From: Cordylochernes scorpioides
Taxonomy: Eukaryota > Arthropoda > Arachnida > Pseudoscorpiones > Chernetidae
DNA: 64,000 bases
Direction of reading: 5' to 3'
Assembly (NCBI GenBank): GCA_030710605.1
Contig: CP092870.1
Coordinates: 12,047,408 to 12,111,407 of the forward strand
Shown here: positions 1-12,500 of the stretch, piece by piece
How the letters are laid out: each line of letters starts with the position of its first letter
Position numbering within the stretch: the first letter of the stretch is position 1
Program-made: the position numbers and the translations under genes
Notes under the pieces: generated by a model
Told to the model about the DNA's origin: nothing
The model's input: the letters and a program-made list of their open reading frames with translations, nothing else
The model's database searches: none

Positions 1-2764
1 TTTCTAATTTACTTTAATATGGAAACTATGACAGTGTCATAATAAACATATAACAGATGTCAATTTCAAATGACTTACCATTATGTAAGAAATTGGCAGG
101 GAGGTTTTCCTATTACATATATGGTTACATATACTCAGATCTAATAATTTAATTCATGAAATACATTTCATTAAGTTTACCTATATTTATAAACCAGTTC
201 ATAGTTAAACCAATTAGAAGTTCATTTATTTTTAGGCCTAAATGTCTTTTTTTTCTCTTCATCTTTATTGGTTGAAACAATTTTCTAAGGAAATTTATCG
301 AATAAAAAGGCATGTTTTCTTTTCAAGTGTTTGAAATAACAAAAGCTATAATTATTATTATCTTATAATAAGGTATTTCAGGAATATTGCATATGAGTGT
401 ATGAAAAAAAAATACATTTCTTGACATTCTTTTTGGTTAATAATGATTTTTACTTTTATAGAAGTGTTAGCATGTCTATGCTCTGCCCTTGAGGTACATG
501 CTGACCTACATGATGAAGCTTTTCATAGTATGAAGGAGATATTTACATGGTATGAACAAGATAATTTTAGAGCAAAGGTTTTTTATATCTCATTTTTTTA
601 GGGTAATTTCTAGATTTTTTGAACTTTTTTTTTGTTTGTGTAAATTTATCAAAATGTAAGAGCATTTGTGCATCCTTTTTTTTTTAAACTCAGCCTTTGT
701 TTTTTAGTAATTTTATAAACTTTTATATTAGTATAGATTTAAGACCTACTTTTATGATTAAAGAGATATCCATTTCTTCAACTAGGAGTTAAGATTTTGT
801 GTCTCGGACAGTGAAGCACCTAAAAGCGAGATTTAGGCTCTCTTGGTATCCATCACTGTGAGCAATCTTTATGAAGCAATATTGAATTAGTTGGATAGTC
901 AGTGTAGTAGTTGCCTTTTTTTTTTTAATAGGATTCTAGGATTTATAATATGGTCTAATTTGAGGATTTTTCCTTTTGTTGTTGTTTTCTCTTTGTCGCT
1001 TATTGTAAACACAGGACGGACGGGATACAGGCCCTCTAGATAGCTTTTACAGTGAATGATAATATATTTTTTAGGTTAAATAGATAGGATTAGATGAATG
1101 TTTGAAGATAGGATTTCTATTTTTTTTTATGAACCTTGCACACTTTTTTTTTAATGTTAGATTACTATTTTGGGTACCGAATGACCAAATTGGTGGTAAT
1201 TAGTACAAGTTTATTTTCTTTTGTGAGTTTATGGAGGTGGACCATAACTAGATTTTCTTTGGTATAGAGCACTTGTGCTTATCTCCCTGAATTTAGTTTT
1301 TGAATAGTTGTTTTGTTTGTTTAATGTTCAGGCAGTGCTTTTGATTTCAAGTTTAGTTTGAATGCACCCGCAAATGTTTTTATTTTTTTGTATGAATGAA
1401 GGGTAGTGAATGAGATATCAAACTTCAAGCCAGCAGTATGTTAGACCTGGACAAATTAAAATATTGGTAGGATAGGATCTTGTAACTTTATATAAAATGT
1501 GTTAGGACCTTAATAGTTTGATCTACCATCAGGGATTTGTAAACTCACTGACAATCTGATATGTCTGCTTAGGCAGAGTTTCTTCACTTCATGTGGAGGT
1601 ATAAATTTGATTTCAATTTTTTTTCTTTGTTTATATATGTTAGGTTTAAACTTATCTATTTTTTTAACTGGATTTTTTGACCCTGGATGAGATATAGGCT
1701 CTCCAGCTAAGTTTCTCTTTCTGTGAAGAAAGCACTCGTATGGTTGTGGGAAATGTCATTTGTCATGTGCTCTGGGAGCACACTGGATGTCAAGGGAGAG
1801 AGTCCCATGAATTTTTCTTCTGACTGCTCTGGGAGCAGCAGTTGTGTTGAGACCATGTGAAGGTCTTTGTCCTCCGCCTGAAAGCCCCGAAGGTGTGAGA
1901 AGCTCTAGCTTTGGGCAGCTAGAGGACAAATGGCATAATCCCATGTAAACTAACAAGTACCTGAGTGTCAGTTTGTGATTATAGATTTGGTCTTGAACCT
2001 TGAATACCGGTTCGAAAGAATTTTTTTTTTTAAGGTTTATTATAAAAAAGTAGGGTAATTTTTGTGTGTGTTTTAAGGTCATAAAAAAAAGGAGGTATAT
2101 ATACCTTAAGGTTAAGCTATAGGTTTGGTTTAATATTTTGTGAAGCAGGATTTTTTTTTAACAAAGGATGTTTTCATTTATGTATGGCCATGCGAGGTCA
2201 ATGTACCGAATAATTTAGGTAGACAACTAGTCTAACCATGTAAAAGGTTTCAGTTCAATTTTTAACCAAAGATTCAATTGGTTTTAACAGAATGAGTTGT
2301 GTGTGGGATCAAAGTGTTTTAAATTACTGATTTGAATTACCCTATTAAATATTAGTAGAAAGAAGCGCATTAGATTTAAAATTTGTCTTTCCCCCCTGAT
2401 ACCTTTATGTATTTTAGGACTTTTATTTTTTTTGGCTGTTACATTATGAAAAATGCATATATTGGATAATTGTTGTTATTTGAAAAAGAAAATGAATTGC
2501 ATTTGCATACGTGTATACCATAATATTTTTTAAATTTGTAGATTTATGATTTTAGAATTTTTTTTTTTTATGCACATTCATCACTTCACCTTAGCACCCA
2601 GGGTGGATTTGAGTGATTAATTAATATTTGAGTATGGATATACTATTATTGTAGTAAATATTTTCTTTTATGTAATTTTTTTTATTTTATTAAGTTTCCT
2701 CACTCGGTGTTGGAAATTAATTTTCCTTTTTATTTTGTAAAATTAATTTTTTGGCAGGGAGGAT
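1..2764 (+). other. T-rich non-coding region, probably the interior of an LTR retroelement
   Basis: No credible coding region is seen on either strand; the plus strand is strikingly rich in T runs. The stretch ends in a purine tract (GGCAGGGAGGAT, 2753-2764) immediately before TGTTGGGACACC, the arrangement expected of a polypurine tract next to a 3' LTR. A similar purine tract (GGCAGGGAGG) lies near 95. I infer the non-coding 3' part of a retrotransposon entering from outside the window. Neither the other LTR nor any gag or pol is visible. Confidence 0.35.
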
Positions 2765-3985
2765 TGTTGGGACACCTCGTGACCATAATATGCCAAAGTA
2801 ACCCAGAACCCCACTTAACCTAACCATATCCCACCTTTTTCCATTTAAGTTACCAACCTCTGGTGATTGCGAGGTGTTGAGATGGAGCCTGAAGCCACCT
2901 TTAGCCCTGGCAGCACTGAGCCAGAGACTGAGATCCCCTTCCTGTAATCAAGTCACCTGACCTGTGGTGGATGACCTGGCCCCACCAACACCAGGATAGT
3001 CCAAGATGGACTCAGACACCCCTTCCTGGTGGTCAAGACACCTGACCTATGGTGGATGACCTGGCCCCACCAACACCAAGCTAGCCTGAGATGGACTCAG
3101 ACACCCCTTCCTGTTAGTCGAGCCACATGTCCGATGGTGGCCGACTTGACCACAAACCAGTCCAAGATGGACCCAGACACCCCTTCCTGTAGTCAAGCCA
3201 CCGACCTATGGTGCTTGACCTGGCTCCACCATCTTCATGCAGAGCACCAGCTCCACCACGAGCCCTGAACCTTTCCCAAGCTGACCCCAAGATGCCCAGA
3301 TCCTACAATATTAATTGTTTTTTTTTAATTCAATATTTTCGTATTTTTATTTTATTTTTTGTGAATATTTCTTTAATAATTTTATATTTAATTTATTTTT
3401 ATCATTTTTTTAAGATGCCTTTTTAATTTTTTTATTTTCATAGAGAGAAAGGTGATGATAGCTTGGGGGGGTGAAACTGGGAGAAGGAAGCGGGATATTT
3501 ACATTCTTGAAGATTGACATTTTTGATATTGACATTTTTTTTTCTTGACAAAAGTTTGATTTTTTTTTCTGAGAAAGAAAGAAGACTTGGAGTTGCGGAG
3601 GGCGGAGGCCGCTAGCTGCGGCCTTGGCTGCCCATTTTTTTCGAATGGTGGACATGGGTGGCTGAAGTTAGGTGGGGATATTCTGGGGATAATGGCATAA
3701 TAGGCTTTTTTTGTGTGTTTACATTTATATGTATATTAAACTCCTCCCAATTTTAAACTTATATAGTTTTTTTTTTATTATCCTTTTCCATGAAATCTTA
3801 TATATATATATCTGCTTGTAGTACATTGAAAATTTATTTTATTAGAATAAATAAAATATGTTTGGCAAAAATATTGATTGGTTAATTCCCCTTTTTTTAA
3901 CATTTTATTGCTAGCCGGCACAGCTTTAGGTCTCTATATGTTCCATAGATGAATAAATTTGTGGTCTGCTTTTCTGCAGCCACTG
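2765..3985 (+). repeat. Candidate LTR (3' boundary uncertain)
   Basis: It begins with TG directly after a polypurine tract, as an LTR should, and contains GC-richer sequence with a minisatellite. A possible end lies near 3980, after an AATAAA signal (3952) and a CA, where TGGCGCCC follows; that octamer resembles the start of a tRNA-Lys primer-binding site. No second copy is in the window, so the right boundary is a guess. Confidence 0.3.
2915..3240. repeat. Minisatellite, about 85-bp unit, four copies
   Basis: The anchor CCCCTTCCTG recurs at 2935, 3019, 3104 and 3180, giving spacings of 84, 85 and 76. Each unit also holds a GATGACCTGGCCCCACC-like block and a GATGGACTCAGACACC-like block. Open frames across it are by-products of the repetition, not genes. 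Confidence 0.8.
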
Positions 3986-4104
3986 GCGCCCTAATATATG
4001 GACATGTAGAGATCTGGAAATAGTAAAAGTATAAAATCATCACGATTTTAACAATGACTTTCTTCTTCCATTATACTAAAAATTTATGAAATGCTCTCGA
4101 ACCC

Positions 4105-4475
4105 ATCAACTACAACGCTCGACCACACGCTGCTACATATGTGATGAATGTTCTAGCCAAGAACGGAATTCAATACTTCGCCAACCTGCTTATTCTCCAG
4201 AGTTAGCTCCTAATTACTTTTCCTATTCTTAAAAATCAAAATACTTTAAAAGTTAGGGTTTTTGACACAAGAGAAACCATATTTGCAGAATCGAAAAAAA
4301 ATATTGAAGAGCATCCCGAAAGACAACTTTTGTAAATGTTTTGAAGCATGGGAGAAACGATGGAAGCTGTACATAGATGCGGGATATTTTGGAAATACTA
4401 TTGAATATCTTTCTCAGTCACCATTTTTCTTATGTTTGCCTTTTCTGGGAAATAATTGAACAGACCTTGTATATG
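4105..4475 (+). pseudogene. Mariner-type transposase, C-terminal remnant
   Basis: Conceptual translation gives a NARPHAATYV-like segment at the second catalytic Asp of mariner transposases (here N-Y-N instead of the usual D-N), then a decayed SPDLAP region, then a KSIPK...F..WEKRW C-terminal tail. Stops and frame changes separate these blocks. Near 4447-4470 the sequence reads GGGAAATAATTGAACAGACC and is followed by TA, the probable right terminal repeat; a similar inverted sequence lies at 5186-5208. This is a dead fragment. Confidence 0.6.
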
Positions 4476-4629
4476 ACGAGGTTTCTAAATTTTAAGATGG
4501 AAGCTGATGGTGAGGAGGTTATTCTAAATTATTTTTCTCCAACGGGGGCTGATATAATAGAGGTGGTCGCTGGTGTGCGAATGGTGGAGCACATCAGATC
4601 CCCCTGGTTGGGGGATTTTGAAACATATA

Positions 4630-5185
4630 CAAGGTATTTAACAAATGAAAACATTGATACACAAATGTTTCTTTTCCTAAATAAATCAAATTTCTACTGT
4701 ACTTACTGCGATAAAAAATATTGGGAGGGTTTGGCTGATCAATGGTGAACCCTCCAAACGGTTTCCCTGATTTTTAATCTACCAGACCGCTTCTTTAGAG
4801 TTCTAATACTAAATTGGATCCTTCTGCTTATATAGGCTACACTGAAAGGTGTAATCTCAAAACTGATATTTAGACAAACTATGGACATAAGCTTTTATGA
4901 CAGTAGAATTATATTTGAATATTTACATCCAGCAATTCTCTTCCGCAAACAATTAGGACAAGGCCAGTTAGGAATATATTAATAAAATGAAAAAGCGCCA
5001 TCTATATAACAAATGAAAACAATAGAACACGAATGTTTCTTTTAACAAATAAATCAAATTTCTAATGTCTTTACTGCGATGAAAAATATATTTGAAACTT
5101 GATATATTTGTGAAAAAAGTAACAATGGTGTCTCAATGTTTACATTTGTTATATGTAGATGGCGCTATATTGCTTTGTATTAATA
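4630..5185. repeat. Foldback repeat family X, two adjacent copies
   Basis: This palindromic family has outer ends like TTAATACAAAGCAATA...GCGCCATCTA and inner blocks reading CTACTGTCCTTACTGCGATG and CCTCCCAGCGGTTTCGCC. The second copy (about 4978-5185) has facing GCGCCATCTA and TAGATGGCGC arms at 4995 and 5157. Other copies lie near 27235, 29330, 35790, 59300 and 61800. No protein is encoded. Confidence 0.6.
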
Positions 5186-5439
5186 TAAAAGGTCTGTCCA
5201 GTAATTTCCCAAAAACTTCCAATATTTTTTGAAATACGAATAATGAAAATTTTCGAACACCAATTCTAATAAATAGAAAGTTCGAACAACACGAAAAGAA
5301 TTTCAAAATATCACTTTAAATAACCTCTTAGAAATTTAATGGATACAAAACTGAGCAGCGAATTTGTATGGAATACCGCTGTTATATTGCATTTTTCGGG
5401 TTTCTTTTATACTGATACTGATTTTAGACTTTTGGAATT
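5186..5439. other. Possible mariner left terminal repeat and unrecognised DNA
   Basis: AAGGTCTGTCCAGTAATTTCCC at 5189-5210 is roughly the reverse complement of the end near 4450, so it may be the other end of that mariner family. The rest is AT-rich and unrecognised. Confidence 0.3.
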
Positions 5440-6099
5440 ATTGATATTGATGAAAACTGGCTGTCGAATGTTCTGTGGACAGATGAAGCTCACCTTTCTC
5501 TAAACGGAGAAGTTAATACTCAAAACAGCCGTATTTGGGTAACAGAAAACCCTAGGATTTTTACAGAAATGCCACTTCATCAGCCCAGAGTTACAGTTTG
5601 GTGTGGGTTCACTTTTTCATTTATTATTGGGCCATTTTTCTTTGAAGAAATCAATTGAAGAACTTTTAAAACAGTTTCTGTAATTGGTGAACGTTATGAT
5701 CAAATTTTGAAAGAAAAGGCTATTCCCATATTGAGGGACAGACAAGCACTAAGCGAAATAACATTCATGCAAGATGGAGGACCTACTCATATCTCCCGCG
5801 GTGCCAAACAATTGCTAAAGGATACGTTCGGTGAAAATCGTGTGATAAGTCGCCACTTTATACACACGTGGCCTCCAAGATCACCAGACTTGATCCCTTG
5901 CGATTTTTGGTTATGGGGGTACATTGAGTCGCGTGTTTATCGATGCCGGCCTACCACATTGGCCATGTTGAAGGCTTCTATCAGACGGCACGTTTCATTA
6001 ATTTCAACAGATATGTTATTTAATGCTGTCCATTCTGTCATCTATCGTCTGCAGGCGGTGTTTGAGAATGAAAGGCGTCACATTGAGCAAGGATTGTGA
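5440..6099 (+). pseudogene. Mariner-like transposase pseudogene (IS630-Tc1-mariner superfamily)
   Basis: One frame runs from an N-terminally incomplete catalytic core to a natural end at 6099 and is broken by a TGA near 5656. Visible motifs in order are LWTDEAHLSLNG (first catalytic Asp), VTVWCGFT, FMQDGGPTHIS (second Asp) and SPDLIPCDFWLWG (third acidic residue). I count 42 residues between the last two aspartates, longer than classical mariner. The N-terminal helix-turn-helix is not visible. A terminal-repeat-like end (TTTGGATCACACCCTGTATA) at 7413-7432 may be the right end of this element. Inactive because of the stop and the missing N terminus. Confidence 0.75.
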
Positions 6100-6987
6100 C
6101 CTAATACAAGGGAGAAGGCAGTTACCTCATTTGTTATATAAGCTGCCATGTATTATATTCTCTACTAATATTTTTCAGCTCTTTGTGTTCGGTTATGGGG
6201 ATAATAAAAGCCGCCCTCACATATTTACTTTTTTTCTCTGTGAACAGTAATTTTTTTTTTGTTATTTGCTCACATCTTATATTATGTCGCGCAGACCAAA
6301 GTGTTATAACTTATCGAATAACACTGGTACACACTAGTTTACCCCTTATGTTTAGTTTATCGCTTTTCGCTCATTAGAAGAAATAGCACACGGAATATTC
6401 TCTGTACACCAATAACTTTAGAAAATTTTCGCAAAAAATAATACTGAAATGATTTTACTATAATGTTATTCAACGCAATAGGTCGATCTGATAATGATTT
6501 TTATTTGATGGTACACATTTTTAAAATTTTGTACAGTATAATAAGCAATGATAACATTTGACAAGCCCATAGGATATTTGGAATAAAGTACGACAAATAT
6601 ATTTTGTCCATCCCCTCTTTAATTTGTTGGATCATGACAAATATTCAGTTAAATAGTCAAGTGTCGCCAATCAGTCAAGAAACTACACATTACTTATAGC
6701 AAGAAATCATATTAGTAGTGCCATAATAATTTTTAATACTATATTAACATCTCAAAAAATCGTGTTTTAATTTCAGCAGTGTTTTTCAAACATTCAGTCT
6801 ATTTTATAAAACCGCATCTAAAATATATTTATTATTTTTTGCTACATGTCAATTTGCATTTACCTATTTTACATATTTGGGATTCGGTTCCAAAATCACT
6901 TTATTAGGTACCGCTCAACAAGAGCAACCTAGTTTATGATAATTGATACAATGAATAATATGTGAGTTATTCACATATTAAACAAAA
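6100..6987. other. Unassigned AT-rich DNA
   Basis: Probably the 3' flank of the transposase pseudogene, continuing to a candidate terminal repeat at 7413-7432. No other gene or clear repeat is recognised. Confidence 0.3.
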
Positions 6988-7056
6988 GGTTACGCGGGAT
7001 TCAATCCCGGTTCATGACTGTCGGGAATCGAGGGTGTTACCCACTCGTCCACCGAC
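6988..7056 (-). repeat. tRNA-like sequence, likely SINE head
   Basis: On the minus strand it starts GTCGGTGGACGAGTGGGTAA (D-arm/A-box-like) and ends CCGGGATTGAATCCCG, a T-arm-like hairpin. The ends do not pair as a proper acceptor stem, so I read it as a SINE head or tRNA pseudogene, not a working tRNA. Confidence 0.45.
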
Positions 7057-7848
7057 TTTTTATATTTGGGATTGCATTTAAAAATCGTCATCCAATTTTT
7101 CTACTTTTGGCGAAATGGTGTTTTATTAATTTATCATTTGATATTATTAGGGTTATTTCCCGGTATTCAAAAAGGAAAAATGTGTCGATCAGTTATATTT
7201 TTCAATTATTAAATAATTTGGCTGCTGAATCTCTGATTCTGGTAGAGCGCCATCTAGCGAAAAATTGTATCTAAAATCAATTTTCAAATTTTCAAATTTT
7301 CCCTAAAATATCCCATTGCATCCTGAACACAATGGTGTTTACCGCATTGCTATAGGGCAAATATTCGCAGAGTTATTAATTTTTAAAGTTGTGCAATACT
7401 CTCTCTCTCTCTTTTGGATCACACCCTGTATATAGATGACGCGTTATTGCTTTGTATTAATTTGTATATATGTAACTGAATTCTAAATCTTAGTAAAATA
7501 TAAAAAATCAAATACTTTCGTGGAAGAATGGGACAAGTGTCGTTGGGAGACTCGGCAAGAATAGACTCCCGGTACTGTGCTAGCTGAGTTTTGGTCGAAT
7601 CGGGAGATGGGTCGCTTAGTCAACTTGTTTCTTGATGTTCTCGGAATTTTTACCTATTTTACATATATCTACTCTGTTTATGCATATAAATATATATTTT
7701 CAAATTCTAAATCAGACCAATGTGTGCATGGTTCTATTAAATAGTAGCTGTTATACATTATAATACAATATAATGCGGCTTGTGATTGTAAAACGACATT
7801 TGAAAATTATCCCGCATGTGTTTCTTTTAAACGAAAAATCGAAATTTA

Positions 7849-8109
7849 CACCCATACCTCGCTTTGCGTCGGGGTTACGTTCAAAAAAACACGACGCAAA
7901 TTGAAACGACGCAAAGTGAAAATATGTGAAGGCGCAATCAAAAACAAAGGTGTTGCCATATTTTAGGGAAAAAAAAATTGACGACTCGAATCCAAAACAA
8001 CGCAACTTCGAAAATCTAACGTCGCACAGTGAAAATCATTAAAAATTAAGCAGCGACGTAACTTCGAAAAAAAACGCAAAACGAAACGACGCAAAGCGAG
8101 GTATTGGTG
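7849..8109. mobile_element. 261-bp MITE with TA target duplication
   Basis: The ends are inverted repeats of about 24 bp (CACCCATACCTCGCTTTGCG and its near-complement at 8086-8109), flanked by TA at 7847-7848 and 8110-8111. The empty site is seen in the other SINE copy near 15350. CGACGCAAAG-type motifs recur inside. The TA duplication suits a Tc1/mariner-superfamily MITE. Confidence 0.85.
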
Positions 8110-8205
8110 TATTTTTAAGGAGAAATAACGATTATTTCTAGCCTTAGGGATGAAATATGATAGAATGAATTGTGAAGAGTAATGATAAAAGGAAAAATAA
8201 AAGTG

Positions 8206-8277
8206 TCCAGGGATGGGAATCGAACCCACAGTGTTCCGCTTACCGGGCAGATGCCATGTCCACTAGACTACCCTGGA
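8206..8277 (-). repeat. tRNA-Thr(GGT)-like SINE head
   Basis: On the minus strand a 7-bp acceptor (TCCAGGG with CCCTGGA), a D-arm, a 5-bp anticodon stem with loop CCGGTAA and a T-arm with GGTTCGATTCC can be drawn, giving anticodon GGT. The same sequence with small changes heads a second dispersed repeat at 15443-15514, so it behaves as a SINE promoter. A true tRNA gene cannot be excluded without genome copy numbers. Confidence 0.6.
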
Positions 8278-8281
8278 CATG

Positions 8282-8897
8282 TTATACCTTAGCTTACCAA
8301 TACTGTAAGATTTGTTGTATCAAGCAGTGGAAAAACCTAACTTTCACCCAAGATCAGCACAGAGCGCTCATAATTATGATATTGAGAGAATGCGGAATTT
8401 CCAGGAGAGGTGACACGATGTGGATGTATAAGACTTACCATTAGAAGTTTATGCTACTCCAATCAATAGAATACGATTTATTTTGCCATGAAATTCATTA
8501 TAGGTTTGTGAACTTTGAGCACGTTTCTATATATGTAGAAACATTTCGAGACTTTGTACTTTAGGCATGCTGTAATCTTATTTAATAAGGATTCATTTTA
8601 CCTTTTTTACACTTACAGAGATTCTGGGGTAAATCCAGGTATAAGAAATTTATTTTGCTCCAATTTTCCCAGATTAATCTATTTATTAGCTTGATTGTCT
8701 TGATTAAGTTTCACTGTATATAAATTTAATATTACCTGTATATGTGATTAGCTTTAAAAATTATAATAATAACAATTTTTATTACTGGTAGTATTACTGT
8801 TATACCTGCATGACCCCTACATTTCTACTCGGAGAATCTGTATAAGACTAAAAGGTCTTAATCAAGCTTTTTGTTGTTGTTGTAATCTTATTTAATA
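8282..8897. other. Unassigned AT-rich DNA
   Basis: No gene, paired terminal repeat or recognisable element is seen. Confidence 0.3.
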
Positions 8898-9248
8898 CTA
8901 GACGGGTGACCCGGGCTTCGCCCCGGGATTGACCCGTGTGTATATCTACCCGAGTGATATATATTTAGATAAGATTTTTTTTATAATTGTTTGTTATTAG
9001 CATTATCTATTTGTTTGCATCAGCATAATTTAATCTAATCTTTGATAGAGGGCGCTGTTCGTGAGCTAAGTGGAATAATTTGAATATATAATTTTAATAA
9101 TTGATTTATACATTTTTTAAAATAGCCTATCGTCTTCCCCGTATTTTTTACCTATGTATGGAAATTTTGGTTTGATTTAGTGAACTACTGCGAATTTGTA
9201 TACCGGACATACAAACAAACAAACATACAAACATTGATTTATATATAT

Positions 9249-9592
9249 TGTTGCACCAGGCTGCGGCTTGGCAGACTCTTCAGCCTTGATTCTCTCCTGT
9301 GCTGGGTCTTGCATCTTACCAGAGCGTGTTTCAACCATCCTACAAATTTATAAAAGGGAATAATGAGATAAGTCTACTTTTAGTAGCCTCCAGAATCCCT
9401 TATTTATTTTTTCACATCAAAGAGAGCAGTGAAGTCACACGTGTACCTAAATACAAATAATGACAATCTAAATAATCTGTGTTTTAAATAAATATCATAG
9501 AATATTTTATATAAAAATAAATAAATATATAATTTAAATTTCAAATATATTAAAAATAATATAAGAAATACGCCATTAATCATGATGTAACA
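9249..9592 (-). repeat. 3' LTR of the gypsy element
   Basis: Identical to 14099-14442 except about one base. The pol stop codon lies inside it (9576-9578). The polypurine tract, AGAGGGGGAGG on the minus strand (9593-9603), lies directly upstream and is part of the pol coding sequence. Confidence 0.95.
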
Positions 9593-12500
9593 CCTCCCCC
9601 TCTCCAGAGGTCGTCACGTCCTCGTGGGTTACCTCATCAATTCTCTCAAAATAGGGTTTGAGTCTTGAGACATGGACAATCAATGGGTCTTGGCCAGGAT
9701 TATCTTTTGGCTCAATTAAGTAATTTACGTTAGACAGCTTCTTTAATATTCTATATGGGCCAAAATATTTTCTCAGTAGTTTCTCACACTTTCCTATTTT
9801 CCTAATTGGTGTCCAAACTGCTACTAATTCTCCTGGTTCGTAGCTTCTTTCCATGTGTTTCTTGTCATAATTCTTTTTCATTCTTTCTTGAGTCTTTATT
9901 GTGTTGTTAATAACTAATTTTCTTGTTCTGTTTATTTTGTCTAAGTGATGTTTTATGTATTCATCATAATCATCTTTGTCAATGTCCACCGAGATATTCC
10001 TGTCGTCCAAAAGAGACGTGGGTTCTCTTCCAAACATCAGGAAAAAGGGAGAATATCCTGTGGTTTCCTGAATTGTAGTATTGTAAGCGTGAGTGATGAA
10101 TGGGAGTATCTCGTCCCAATTTTTCTGATCAGTGTTCACATACATACTGAGCATATTGATCAATGTTCTATTTAACCGCTCTGTCAATCCATTAGTCTGG
10201 GGATGATAGCTCGTTGTGAAGCAATGTTTAATCTTGCACGTTTTCATCACCTCTTTCATTAAATTACTGGTAAATTGAGAGCCTCTGTCACTAATAAGAT
10301 ATTGTGGGGCTCCGTGCCGAAGAAAAATATCCTCTACTAGAAATTTAGAAACTTCTTTCACTGTTGCTTCCGAGACTGCTCTTGTTTCTGCATATCTAGT
10401 GTAGTAGTCCGTCAGCACGATTATCCATTTTTTCCTGTTTTTCGTAGATGGTAGTGGACCAACAAAGTCAATTCCAATTCTTTCGAAAGGAAAGTTGGCT
10501 GGGGGGATGGGCTGTAGTAGTCCAGAAGGTAATTGGTTTGAGCCTTTCCTACTTTGGCAAAGGTGACACGTCTTAACGAATTCTGAGACATCCTTTAGCA
10601 TGGATGGCCAAAAGTATTTACTCTTTATTCGGTACATGGTTCTGGCGACGCCCAGATGGCCATTCGACATATGATTGTGATATTCTTTCATAATTTCTCT
10701 CTTTTTATTCTCTGGAACCACAAGCAGCCACGCCCTGCCTTCAGGGTTCGGGTTTTTCTTAAAGAGGCATCCATCTTCTTCTTTAAAGTTTTGCGCAATT
10801 GATCGCCTGCTTCCATTAAGGTTTTTCTTAACACTTTCGATAAATTTATCCTCTTCGTCTGTTATTTGATTTAAAAATAGCCTTTCAAAATCCTCATCCC
10901 AATCAGTTTCTGGTAAGGGCCCCCTAGATAAGCCATCGGCGTCCAGATGCTTCTTTCCCGATTTATGTATTATATCGAAGTCATATTCTTGAATTTTCAA
11001 TGCCCATCTTGCCAATCGACCTGTTGGATCCTTCAAGTTTTTGAGCCAGCATAAGGCGTGATGGTCTGTTACTATTTTAAAGTGTCTTCCATAAAGGTAG
11101 GGTCGTAATTTTGACATTGACCAGACAACGGCCAGACATTCTTTTTCAGTGGTTGAATAATTTTGCTCCGCTTTACTTAGGGTACGACTCAAATATGAGA
11201 TCACCTTCTCTTCACCACCAATGTCTTGGACAAGTGTTGCACCTATGCCGATGTTGGACGCATCAGTATGAACATAAGTAGGTGCATTTGGATTGAAGTG
11301 ACCTAAAATTGGTGGACTTAATAGTGCTGTTTTTAGGGTTTGAAACGCTTCCTCTTGTCTTTCTGTCCAGGTAAATGATACACTTTTTTTTATAAGGTTG
11401 GTCAAAGGGTCAGCAATTTTTGAAAAGTCTTTGATAAATTTTCTATAATATGAACACATTCCCAAAAAGGATTGTACTTCTTTGACCTTTTTGGGCCGAG
11501 GAAAATTTCTGACAGCTTTGATGTTATGTTCCGCGGGTTTTATACCATGTTTGCTCGTTATATAGCCGAGAATCTCCAATTCTTCAAAAGCAAATCGGCA
11601 TTTTTTGTCGTTTAACCTTAAATTAGATTCACGAAAACATCTAAAAACAGCTTCAAGTCTTTTGAGGTGCGTTGGAAAATCCGGGCTATATATGATAACA
11701 TCATCCAGATAACACAAACAAATTTGCCATCTCAGATTTCCAAGCATATTCTCCATATTTCTCTCAAAGGTAGCAGGCGCGTTACAAAGTCCAAAATGCA
11801 TCACGTTGAATTCATATAATCCATGCGCTGTAGTGAAAGCTGTTTTCTCTTTGTCTCTTTCTTCGACTTCAACTTGCCAATATCCAGATCTGAGGTCTAT
11901 TGCTGAGAAGTGTGTAGATCCTTGGAGAGTATCCATAACTTCGTCTATTCTAGGGATCGGATAGACATCTTTTACTGTGACATTATTCAGTTTTCTGTAG
12001 TCCACACAAAATCTGTATTTACCATCTCGCTTCTTGACCAATATTACTGGAAAAGACCAGGGGCTAGAAGATGGCCTAATTATGCCTTCTGTAAGCATCT
12101 CGTCAATTTGCTCTTTTATAATATCTCGTTCTTTAGCACTTACCCGGTAAGGCTTGTGTTTAATTGGCTTCGCGTCTTCTGTGTCTATCCGATGTTTTGC
12201 CAAATTGGTTCTCCCTAATCTCGATGAAAAAAGATCTCCATACCTTTCTAAAACTTGTTTTAACTCCTTCTGTTCCTTTGGTGAAAGATTTTCGTTTATT
12301 TGGAATCTAGGTTCTTCGTTCTTTTCTACCTCTCTTTCTCGACTCACATTTATTTTCGCTGGACTACTACCAAAAGCCAATGTTTGGTTTTTCATTATTT
12401 TTAACGGTCGAGGATACGGATTAGTTATCCAGATGTGTGTTTCCCTATTTATAACATTGATCAAGCTTCTTGCTAGACGAAGTCCATTTGTTTGAAACAT

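Larger units (their letters stand above)
7760..8281 (-). repeat. tRNA-headed SINE family 1, copy A, split by a MITE
   Basis: The head is the tRNA-like 8206-8277 on the minus strand; the body runs leftwards to about 7760 and matches 15285-15520 closely. Shared blocks include ACGACATTTGAAAATTATCC and GAGAAATAACGATTATTTCT. A 261-bp MITE at 7849-8109 interrupts the body after GAAATTTA. Partial inverted copies lie at 26880-27135. Confidence 0.75.

Noticed and set aside
3029-3426. Open frames over the GC-rich stretch near 3.1 kb
   Set aside because: They follow the 85-bp minisatellite in a probable LTR and have repetitive, biased composition.
3978-3985. TGGCGCCC as a tRNA-Lys primer-binding site
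   Set aside because: Only eight bases match and no gag or pol follows; an LTR after a polypurine tract should be a 3' LTR without a primer site.
4262-4748. Two overlapping frames that might be a small gene
   Set aside because: The first is the C-terminal tail of a mariner transposase pseudogene; the second runs through the foldback repeat.
7377-7432. CT-rich run as a splice acceptor tract
   Set aside because: It lies next to a transposon-type terminus (CACACCCTGTATA) and no exon follows.
8206-8277. A functional tRNA-Thr gene
   Set aside because: The same tRNA-like sequence plus body recurs at 15443-15514, so a SINE head is more likely; not fully excluded.
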